This document shows, in pieces, positions 20,831 through 30,077 of a stretch of 64,000 nucleotides of DNA (its first letter is position 1; each line of letters starts with the position of its first letter). A program made the translations under genes and the position numbers. The notes below the pieces were generated by a model. That model was not told the DNA's origin. It worked only from the letters and a program-made list of their open reading frames with translations, and did no database searches. Origin of the DNA: Cylicocyclus nassatus (Eukaryota; Nematoda; Chromadorea; Rhabditida; Strongylidae); contig CATQJL010000112.1 of the NCBI GenBank assembly GCA_958299035.1, forward strand, positions 83,718,636 to 83,782,635. Reading direction: 5' to 3'.

Positions 20831-22388
20831 GGTAATGTCAATGCATAATTGTACAGATGCCGAAGTGGTTTTGCAGACTACCATACTCGCAAATGAGCAG
20901 TAACATCCTTTTATATTTTTTTATACTTAGTGGCCTGGGCTCAACGTGACCTTAGAAGTCATTGGCTCTAATACGGAGCCATCAGTGTGTAAGTATTCAT
21001 TTTTTTGAATTTAAATTCAAATTTGGCGGCAATCAAGAGTTGAAGTCTTGCGTGCCAGGACTCGGATTCATACGCTAATATCGTGAACTTTAGCCGTAGG
21101 TTTAAGTCAGTATGAAATGTTTTGCGTTTCTAACTTGTGGAGCTAGAGGGTTCGATTTTTTGAGACATTCTTCGATGCGTACAGTCTGCTCCAATCGGGA
21201 TCAGGCCGAAGCGTCGACATATTTGCGCGCTCGCAGCGCCAGCGGTCTGCGCTGCATATGCGCGCTGTCGGAGAGAGCCAAAGGATTTAAAAGAGAGCAG
21301 AGAAGCAGGCCGTGGGCGTGACAGCGAAATTCTAGCGACGCGGACTCCCGCCATGCCAATTTCGGCCTTAGGACTGTATATAGAGGGCGCCCCGTCTCGC
21401 CGATCGTGCCTCCACATGTCTGGCATATAATAAGGTGTTCTATCTCCGCTACTTTACAGTCGCCTTTTTTCCCCTGCGGGCTATGGCGCAATCTGGAGTC
21501 ATGCAAAGCCTATCATATGCCTACTTTGCACTAACTACGCTTGAGGATTGCGAAGGGTAACTCAATAACCCTTGTCCAACCCTGTAGGTACTCTTGCTGT
21601 AGCAACTTTCTGAACATCTTGCTCAATTCCTCTTAGACTGGCAGCAAAGTAATCTTTCCATCGCTTGTGGCCTCATTGTTCTGAACCGTCAATGTTTTTT
21701 TTTGCATAAGTGTTACCTGGAGAACCGTTGAATTGAGCTATGCGGTCAGCTAGCGCTATATAGTAAGCTTATTGTTGCGTGTGAGAGGAGCCTTCGAGAG
21801 CTGCCTATACATTTTTTCAACGAACGGGTTTTTGATTTGCCTGGGGCAGGCCAAAAACAATGTAACAAAACGTTCTTGCTGCTGGGCTTACCATCGAGTT
21901 CTCTAGTTATTCTCCGACAGCTGCATCTCGACATTCAAGGACGGCAGCCAACTGTCGGTAGGCTTCTCCCCCGTCATTTTGATGTGAAGACTGCTGATTG
22001 AGGATGCTAAAACAGAGATCCAGTTCTTCCTGTGTGGAGCATACCATATAGGTCATCCACGTAACAGCACAACAGAAGTGGTATTTGTGCTATAGGGGAT
22101 TCTATTTTTAGCATGAAGACAACAGCCAATGTCGGTCTAAACGCTGGACAGCGAGTCTTCTAATCTGCACTCCACGTTAGAGGAAGACTGTACATCAAAA
22201 CACTTATTCAAAACTACTCCTCTGATGCTGAAACCATGAAGTTTCACCGAAGACTGATATTGCAGAAGTAGTTCATGGCTTGCGTGGCGTTCGTTGTTAT
22301 AAGCGTTGGTCTAAAGCGAAGTTACGTAGAAGGACTCTATCACGCAAACGTACGCGCAAATTAACCGTATCGCACAGATTTAGAAATA

Positions 22389-23067
22389 CAGGGTGTCCGT
22401 AAAGTATGTATACACTGTTTAATCGTTAATATCTCTTTTCCCAAGAAGTCTTATGCCTTGCTTCAGGTACCATTTTGTAGAGCTGGCTTCAACTTAGATT
22501 TGCAGTATAGACCAAATCACCCATCCCTCTTCATTACTGTAGGACTACGGTGGTAACTTCAAAAAGGGTTTTGAGCCATGAAAGGCCATATTTTGCCTCA
22601 GAAAGGAACAAAACAGCCTGAAAACTTTCATACTAAGCTAATTAGAGTTGCTGATTCTAACTGTAAAGTTCACAACTTGTTATGATGCTTCATTGAAGAG
22701 TTATGCCAGGTAAGAGGTAGCGGCCTTTTTTTCGATGTTCCTGAAAAGTGCAGTTACACCGTTTAGAAAGCCTCGCAGTCTTGTGAATGGTTGAGTATTG
22801 AACTCAGCGTCCATGAAAACCCTATTGGACAAGTTTTCACATTTTTTTGAAAAATATTGGAACGGCAGCTTTTTTCACATTGACAGCATATGTTTCAAGT
22901 TTTTACCGTAATCCTACAGTAATGAAGAGGGATGGGTGATTTGGTCTTTACTGCAAATCTAACTTGAAGCCAGCTCTACAAAATGGTACCTGAAGCAAGG
23001 CATAAGACTTCTTGGGAAAAGAGATATTAACGATCAAACAGTGTATACATACTTTACGGACACCCTG
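22389..23067. mobile_element. 679-bp MITE with CAGGGTGTCC ends, left arm only
   Basis: Long terminal inverted repeats (over 150 bp) starting cagggtgtccgtaaagtatg, flanked by TA (22387-22388 and 23068-23069). The right arm has a single TA at 29488-29489. TA target and CAGGGTGTCC ends fit a Tc1/mariner-derived MITE. A decayed relative lies at 62180-62803. Confidence 0.88.
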
Positions 23068-23190
23068 TATACTCGCGATGGAAAGTTGCGAAGGAGAAAC
23101 TTCAGCAACTGAGACAACACCGAGTTCGAAAACCAGGAGTTCTTGTTTTTGGCCCCCCGACATTGCCAATGATTGGCCCGACCTTGAAAT

Positions 23191-23253
23191 CTTTAGGACT
23201 GATAGATTGAGTCAGGCAGAAGTCAGCCTAACTCGCATCTGCCAGTCCTAAAG
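23191..23253. repeat. 63-nt hairpin, left
   Basis: Counterpart of the perfect-stem hairpin at 29296-29358. Here the outer stem has two mismatches (gccag in place of atcag). Confidence 0.7.
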
Positions 23254-23740
23254 CTATCAGTCACCTTGTGGTCTTTAACAGAGCGTACGGTATTGGACGC
23301 ATGGACACCTTTCTTGAGACGTTTTACAACATTGACATTTTGGGTTACCACCGAAAACCATATGTGTATCAAAAGGATGAATGCATGGATATCACTGATC
23401 AAGTGGCATCGGCCTTTGCGGCTTCGGGGGTTAGGTTGAGACGAGGCCACTATGTATAAGAGGAAGTCATGGCTTACATGAGTATGATGGTGTGCAGTAC
23501 CACTTTGTCGGCATCTGTATAGGTTAGCATTAGTTCACTCCTGCACACTTTGGTTCTTTATTTATCAATGCGTTGAGCGCTTTCTGAGTCTTGAGGCCTC
23601 TTTCATTAGGATAGTTACTTGTGCATTTGTCAATTTCAGACCCTAAAGAAAGCGATACCGTAGAAACGTTAATCAAATAGCCTAACAATCCCGGTATACA
23701 GCTAAACAAGTCACAGCAGTGCCTTCTAGTAATCGATATT

Positions 23741-24485
23741 GAGATAGCACATAGCTACCCGTAGTGAGGATGTCATAATTAAAAAGGAGATTATGCATTC
23801 AACTGACTCTCAAAAATGTTGCCGGTAATAAAAATTGAGGTAGATCAACACTGCTTCCCGCAAAATAAACCTTTTGAGATAACCGAAGTGGTAGGAAATC
23901 CTGCAGTGATCTTTGAGACTGCAGAAATCAAAAAGACAAAAAACAGAAAGAAAGCATACGCTTTCACTTTCAATTGTAAAATTATTCTTGGAGTGTTGTT
24001 CGCGCCTCTTTCCTTTCTTTTTTCTCATTCATTCCTACTCCCTCCCCCCCCCCCCTCCCAAAATAAACACTCTTGCATCTCTATTGGTGTATACAACACA
24101 AAACAACCGAAAGTGTACGTATGAGATGGTGATCGAATTTGGAAATCTTCATACTTCGCTCTGAAAAAATGAGGGAGTTACTGATTTAAAAAAATTGTGA
24201 TGCTCTTACACGTCCCAAAGAGACAAAAGCTTATTGAACCATTTGATAAAATTCTTCGTTTTCCATCATAGTGCAGTCCATCTTTCTCCTCCCCCCCCCC
24301 CCTTGGCCGGTAATTGCCACGAATGAAGGATTAATGCCATGGTGACCAGTGACAACCGCAATGGTCATCGGATTCATCATCGTTGGACGTAATAAAATCG
24401 TAGCAGTCATATCCCGTTGTAAATACATTTAATTACCTTGTGTTATGATTTGCTCCGGTTTCAGATGTTTTAACAAAAATTTCAG
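23741..24485. other. Upstream region of membrane-protein gene, left
   Basis: No supported gene. A 24231-24428 segment is conserved and open on the minus strand over its last 45 codons in both arms (ends MENEEFYQMVQ), including an equal 12-G run. Frame-altering indels near 24370-24400 argue against coding. It may be regulatory sequence of the adjacent gene. Confidence 0.35.
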
Positions 24486-24495
24486 AATTTACCCC

Positions 24496-25093
24496 ATGTT
24501 GGGTGGTTATCATTGTCGAGATGTACCCACGTCATCTCGTTCCGAACAGATCGAAATGCGAACAGTACGAATTAGTTCACCAACCTCTGTGGATATAGAA
24601 ATGACTCCAGATTTGCTATACTATGACGAATTTTCAAAAATGTAAGTGGTCCTCCTCCTGTTTCCATAACCATACATGTAAGGTACATGAACCTCAACCT
24701 ACATGAACCTCCAAACCTTGCAGGCTTGGAAAATTTGGGGCCCCAAAATGTCGCTGTACTTCCTCTTTGGTCTCATTGATAGCCATGTGTGTCGGACTAG
24801 TTCTATTCACCACTGGATTTTGTTTTGTGACTTTCTTCCCACAAGAAGCTCTCTTTCTTCCTCCGGTATGGGCGAAAGCTACCATGGTTGCATAACAGAT
24901 TCTTCGAAGTACCATTTTATAGGGCATCACCTTCTTCATAATAGGTATTCTGTTACTTTTGATTGGCTGCGCTTTATGGACATCGGAATTCATGTGCAAC
25001 GACTGTTTAGCTACTGTAGCTATCAAGATGGAAGAGGCACCGATTAAAAATGCGATCAAAAGGAGGGAGGAACGATTACGGTTTGTTGATTGA
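24496..25093 (+). CDS. Two-pass membrane protein, unidentified, left copy (intact)
   Basis: Three coding exons, 24496-24641, 24724-24865 and 24923-25093, give 152 aa with matching phases and a 57-nt second intron. The polar N-terminus (1-62) has RSEQIEMRTVRISSP and DLLYYDEF. TM1 is about 64-87 (LVSLIAMCVGLVLFTTGF), TM2 about 97-115 (GITFFIIGILLLLIGCALW), and the C-terminus is charged, ending KRREERLRFVD. Exons 1-2 differ from the right copy mainly at third positions (about ten silent, two replacements), which supports coding. The acceptor ttcag lies 10 nt before the ATG and could be a trans-splice site. Topology loosely resembles TMEM230/TMEM134-type proteins, but I cannot assign a family. 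Confidence 0.75.
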
Positions 25094-25312
25094 CATCAAC
25101 ATTTGCTTTATTTTCGACTAAATCTCACTGACCCGCTTAAAACTAAATTAATTTTGAAAATATGCATGCTTTGAACATGCTAAAACATTGATACGATGCT
25201 AAATTCGATATGCTATAAAAAGCCACGGGTTTTTTCACCCAACAAAACTTCATTAATTGTTTTCCCACACTCTTGGTAAGGTATGAGAAAAACCATATCA
25301 AATTATTTCATT

Positions 25313-25942
25313 TAACAAAACAAAAATTAAGGAATTTCTTACGTCTGATTGGCTCTCACTGGTTCGCTTCACAGCACTTGTTTTTTTTTCCTTAGTTATT
25401 CTTCAAAGCCCCCTATAGCGAAACAGATTTGAGCTGAGGGACCCGTCGTACTTTGCCGAAGCCCGAAAAAGCCCAAAAAGCCCAAAAGCGACAAAAGGAG
25501 CTGGAGTGCCCCCTCTGCAGCAAGTTTAGGCGCTAAGGCATGTGTGTTGATTTTGCAACCGAGTCATTTTGTATCATTTTCTGTCATCTGCACACCAAAA
25601 TATCGTCAGAATTCTATCAAATTTCCCAGAATCGTTCTGGCTCTTTCTGGCGCTTTTGGGATTTTTGGGCTTTTTCGATTTTTTGGGGCTTTTGGGCTTT
25701 TTTCGGCGAGGTATGACAGGTCTCTTGAAGGCACCGTCCACTCAAATGGAGGGTGTTAAAATTTTTATGTTGTATAATAACGGGGCCCTGACTAGATTGC
25801 CTAAGTTATGGCTAAAAATGAATTCGGAAGCGAAAAGATTGCTCCAAAAGGTAGAAGCGTACAAGGTGGCTCCGCCCATCACGATGGGTGGTCTGAAGAT
25901 AATGAGCTCGAAAGCGGGCTCCAACATAGGTAGAAATGTCGA
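25313..25942. repeat. Left contig end: fold-back and retropepsin-like repeat
   Basis: No partner in the right arm. At 25441-25726, gtcgtactttgccgaagccc is inverted at about 25690-25725, forming a fold-back rich in gcccaaaa and ttttgggc. A half copy lies at 26798-26826 beyond the gap. At 25745-25942 is a third, half copy of the intron-5 element (ARKLLQK-like block, gcccatcacgatgggtgg), cut by the gap. An inverted repeat at the break point explains why assembly stopped there. Confidence 0.65.
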
Positions 25943-26442
25943 NNNNNNNNNNNNNNNNNNNNNNNNNNNNNNNNNNNNNNNNNNNNNNNNNNNNNNNNNN
26001 NNNNNNNNNNNNNNNNNNNNNNNNNNNNNNNNNNNNNNNNNNNNNNNNNNNNNNNNNNNNNNNNNNNNNNNNNNNNNNNNNNNNNNNNNNNNNNNNNNNN
26101 NNNNNNNNNNNNNNNNNNNNNNNNNNNNNNNNNNNNNNNNNNNNNNNNNNNNNNNNNNNNNNNNNNNNNNNNNNNNNNNNNNNNNNNNNNNNNNNNNNNN
26201 NNNNNNNNNNNNNNNNNNNNNNNNNNNNNNNNNNNNNNNNNNNNNNNNNNNNNNNNNNNNNNNNNNNNNNNNNNNNNNNNNNNNNNNNNNNNNNNNNNNN
26301 NNNNNNNNNNNNNNNNNNNNNNNNNNNNNNNNNNNNNNNNNNNNNNNNNNNNNNNNNNNNNNNNNNNNNNNNNNNNNNNNNNNNNNNNNNNNNNNNNNNN
26401 NNNNNNNNNNNNNNNNNNNNNNNNNNNNNNNNNNNNNNNNNN
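25943..26442. other. Assembly gap of exactly 500 N
   Basis: Bases 25943-26442 are all N. A round 500-base run is a scaffolder placeholder, not a measured gap. The left contig ends inside a repeat related to the intron-5 fold-back element, and the right contig starts with adapter sequence. All order and orientation across this point depends on the scaffolding step. Confidence 0.99.
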
Positions 26443-26467
26443 AGCAGTGGTATCAACGCAGAGTACT
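26443..26467 (+). other. Library adapter remnant (SMART/ISPCR-type primer)
   Basis: The 25 nt directly after the gap begin agcagtggtatcaacgcaga and continue gtact. This matches the SMART template-switch/ISPCR primer family, lacking only the first A. The same oligo is, to my knowledge, also the amplification adapter in ultra-low-input long-read library kits. It is artificial sequence, not genomic, and marks the raw end of an amplified molecule at the contig edge. Confidence 0.93.
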
Positions 26468-27284
26468 GATAGGCGCTGCGTTACATACTTGCAAAGGGAC
26501 CTCCTCAGAACAATTTGAGAAAACTGGAAAACAAGATATAGATGACATGACGTATGTAGAAAGATTCGCCTTGACGAGATGAACACAGTGCTGCTTCCGA
26601 ATTTAGAATATATTAATTCCGAAGGAAGTTATGGCGCTGCATAATTTGCGATAATCCGGAATCGCGAAATTTCTGGAATTTCGCGCAATTCCCGTTCTGT
26701 GAGTGGTATTGTACATTGCACAGCACGCGCGGCATTCCGCGATATGTGCTTCTCATGCGATTTCCAACCATTTCCCTTTGTCTTCCTGCATTTTGGGACC
26801 CGTCATACTTCGCCGAGAAAAGCCCACTTTCACACATATCCATGCAGAATGAGCTGCCCAGTTTCACATATATCCATGCAGAATGAGCTCTTAAACTATA
26901 CCTGCCCTATTTCTGCTGTGCTCAATAGAATGTGTACGTAGCCTCTGGAATAAGCACACTGAATGGTCCATTTACACTAAAATTCCAGGAAAGAAACTTA
27001 TATCCCACAACCAGGCACATCCGTATATTGGAAGATGCGCCTCGCCGAGCTGAGTTGAATGGTACTCTTATATATAGAATTCATAAATTTTGAATCAAGA
27101 TAAGGTCTTTTTTTTATAAAAAGTTAGGCGTTGCGCGACAAAGTTAGGTGACTTTGGCCGCTTTTCCGCTGACTTTTGCCGCGCGACGCGGCAAAAGTCA
27201 CCTAACTTCGGCGGCGCCGCGTAAGTTAAGTGCCGCCGCCATTTTTTTTCACAAATTACGGGTGGTATTGTATTTTGGAAAATG
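26468..27284. repeat. Right contig end: unique and palindromic sequence
   Basis: No gene was recognised. A duplicated block catatccatgcagaatgagc occurs twice at about 26837-26890. At 27120-27240, a GC-rich hairpin pairs gacttttgccgcgcgac with its inverse (gcggcaaaagtcacctaac), with related arms further out. This lies just outside the palindrome arm. Confidence 0.6.
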
Positions 27285-27468
27285 AAATATTTTGATATGG
27301 TTTTTCCCATACATTACCAAGAGTGTAGGAAAACAAGTAATGAACTTTTGGTGAAAAAACCCGTGTGCTTCTTGTAGCATATCAAGGTTATCAAGCACAT
27401 CACTATCTTACTAATTCACTTTTGAGCTGATCAGTGAGATTTAGTCGAAAATAAAGCAAATATTAATG

Positions 27469-28054
27469 TTAATCAACAAACCGTAATCGTTCCTCTCTCC
27501 TTTTGATGGCATTTTTAATCGGTGCCTCTTCCATCTTAATGGCTACAGTAGCTAAACAGTCGTTGCACATGAATTCCGATGGTCCATAAAGCGCAACCAA
27601 TCAAAAGTAACAGAATTCCTATTATGAAGAAGGTGGATGCCCTATAAAATGGTACTTTGAAAAATCTGTTATGCAATCATGGTAGCTTTCGTCCATACCG
27701 GAGGAAGAAAAAGGGCTTCTTGGGGAAAGAAAGTCACAAAACATAATCCAGTGGTGAATAGAACTAGTCCGACACACATGGCTATCAATGAGACCAAAGA
27801 GGAAGTACAACGACATTTTGGGGCCCCAAATTTTCCAAGCCTGCAAGAATTTCTGAGGTTCATGTACCCTTCATGTATGGTTATGGAAACAGGAGGAGGA
27901 CCACTTACATTTTCGAAAATTCGTCGTAATATAGCAAATCTGGAGTCATTTCTATATCCACAGAGGTTGGTGAACTAATTCGTACCGTTCGCATTTCGAT
28001 CTGTTCGGAACGAGATGATATGGGTACATCTCGACAATGGTAACCACCCAACAT
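27469..28054 (-). pseudogene. Two-pass membrane protein, right copy, frameshifted
   Basis: Same exons in mirror: 28054-27909, 27840-27699, 27641-27469. Exons 1-2 are intact, with Thr to Ile and Phe to Leu plus silent changes. Exon 3 is 173 nt instead of 171 because of two single-base insertions relative to the left: one near 27634-27636 just after the acceptor, one near 27581-27582. The frame shifts before TM2 and ends early. The remaining C-terminal codons differ from the left only silently, so the breaks are recent or are base-call errors. It could also be a null allele. Confidence 0.7.
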
Positions 28055-29295
28055 GGTGTAAATCCTGGAATCTTTGGTAAAACATGTGAATCCGGGGCAA
28101 CTCATGGCACAAAAGGTAATGTATTTACAACGGGATATGACTGCTATGATTTTACGTCCAACGATGATGAATCTCCGATGACCATTGCGGTTGTCACTGG
28201 TCACCATGGCATTAATCCTTCATTCGTGGCAATTACCGGCCAAGGGGGGGGGGGGAGAAAGATGGACTGCACTATGATGGAAAACGAAGAATTTTATCAA
28301 ATGGTTCAATAAGCCTTTGTCTCTTTGGGACGTGTAAGAGCATCACAATTTTTTTGAAATCAGTAACTCCCTCATTTTTTTCAAAGCGAAGTATGAAGAT
28401 TTCCAAATTCGGTCACCATCTCATACATATACTTTCGGTTGTTTTCTGTTGTATACACCAATAGAGATGCAAGAGTGTTTTTTGGGAGGGGGGGGAGGGA
28501 GTAGGAATGAATGAGAAAAAAAGAAACGAAAGAGGCGCGAACAAAGAAATCCAAGAATAATTTTTACAATTGAAAGTGAAAGAGAATGCTTTCTCTCTGT
28601 TTTCTTGTCTTTCTGATTTCTGCAGTCTCAAAGATCACTGCAGGATTTTCTACCACTGCGGTTATCTCAAAAGGTTCATTTCGCGGGAAGCAGTGTTGAT
28701 CTACCTCATTTTTTTTACCGGCAACATTTTTGAGAGTCAGTTGAATGCGTAATCTCCTTTTTTAATTATGAATCCTCACTACGGGGTAGCTATGTGCTAT
28801 CTCAATACCAATTACTAGAAGGCACTGCTGTGACTTGTTTAGCTGTACACCGGGATTGTTAGGCTATTCAATAAACGTTTCTACGGTATCGCTTTCTTTA
28901 GAGTCTGAAATTGACAAATGCGCAAGTAACTATCCTAATGAAAGAGGCCCCAAAACTTAGAAAGCGCTCAACGTTTAATAAATAAAGAACCAAAGTGTGC
29001 AGAAGTGAACTAATGCTAACCTATACAGATGCCGACAAAGTGGTACTGCACACCATCATACTCATGTAAGCCATGACTTCCTCTTATACATAGTGGCCTC
29101 GTCTCAACCTAACCCCCGAAGCCGCAAAGGCTCCAATACGATGCCACTTGATCAGTGATATCCATGCATTCATCCTTTTGATACACATATGGTTTTTGGC
29201 GGTAACCCAAAATAATGTTGTAACACGTTTCAAGAAAGGTTTGTCTATGTGTCCGGTACCGTACGCTCTGATAAAGACCACAAGCCGACTGATAG

Positions 29296-29358
29296 CTTTA
29301 GGACTGATAGATGCGAGTCAGGCTGACTTCTGCCTGACTCAATCTATCAGTCCTAAAG
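29296..29358. repeat. 63-nt near-perfect hairpin, right
   Basis: ctttaggactgatagat (29296-29312) pairs perfectly with atctatcagtcctaaag (29342-29358). An inner gagtcaggc/gcctgactc stem closes an 8-nt loop. The size is compatible with a small-RNA precursor or a tiny palindromic element. No flanking duplication was recognised. Confidence 0.75.
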
Positions 29359-29952
29359 ATTTCAATGTAGTCAGACCAATTATTAGCAATGTCGGGGGGG
29401 GGGGCAAAAAACAAGAACTCCTGGTTTTCGAACTCGGTGTTATCTCAGTTGCTGAAGTTCTTCCTTCGCAACTTTCCATCACGAGTATATTTTTAAATTG
29501 TCTGTGCGATAAGGTTAATTTGCGCGTACGTTTGCGTGATAGAGTCCTTCTACGTAACTTCGCTTTAGACCAACGCTTATAACAACGAACGCCACGCAAG
29601 CTATGAGCTACTTCTGCAATATCAGTCTTCGGTGAAACTTCATGGTTTCAGCATCAGAGGAATAGTAGTTTTGAATAAATATTTTGATGTACAGTCTTCC
29701 TTTGACGTGGAGTGCAGATTAGAAGACTCGCTGTCCAGCGTTTAGACCGACATTGGCTGTTGTCTTTATGCTCAAAATAGAATCTCCTATGCTCGCACAA
29801 ATACCACTTCTATTGTGCTGTTACGTGGATAACCGCTATATAATATGCTCCACACAAGAAGAACTGGATCTCTGTTTTAGCATCCTCAATCAGCAGTCTT
29901 CACATCAAAATGACAGGGGAGAAGCTTACCAACAGTCGACTGCCGTCCTTGA

Positions 29953-30077
29953 GGCTGCGTTCATACTGATTCCCATGTTCTGGAACTGTTCCCGCACAGT
30001 TCCCGCACAGTTTCAGCACAGTGCGAGAACTGTGCGGGGAACAGTTCCAGAACATGGGAATCAGTATGAACGCAGCC
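29953..30077. mobile_element. 125-bp palindromic MITE, right arm only
   Basis: Almost perfect palindrome starting ggctgcgttcatactgattc and ending with its inverse. It is flanked by TGA (29950-29952 and 30078-30080). The left arm has the empty site with one copy (TCA at 21935-21937). A 3-bp TNA duplication fits PIF/Harbinger-like transposition. It interrupts the Penelope RT. Confidence 0.88.

Larger units (their letters stand above)
20240..23740 (-). mobile_element. Degenerate Penelope-like element, left
   Basis: On the minus strand, a reverse transcriptase fragment has the catalytic YVDD (22063-22052). It is followed by a KPSSKNVLLH segment (about 21890-21860), which is characteristic of Penelope-like RTs, and a GIY-YIG endonuclease-like piece CGGTIGETGRPLY (about 21430-21370). 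The reading frame is broken repeatedly. Diverged inverted copies of one sequence flank the element (about 20262-20990 versus 23430-23740, sharing tacagatgccga and tagtggcct), as in inverted pLTRs. Two younger MITEs sit inside (20438-20830 and 22389-23067). Boundaries are approximate. Confidence 0.72.

Noticed and set aside
21112..21506. Overlapping ORFs of about 100 codons on both strands
   Set aside because: The minus-strand similarity is only the GIY-YIG piece of the decayed Penelope element; the rest is shadow frame.
23816..24124. 102-codon ORF upstream of the membrane-protein gene
   Set aside because: Interrupted by indels in the mirror arm and dependent on a poly-C tract of variable length.
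25569..26586. Long open frames crossing the central gap
   Set aside because: Their length comes from translating 500 Ns; the flanks are repeat and adapter sequence.
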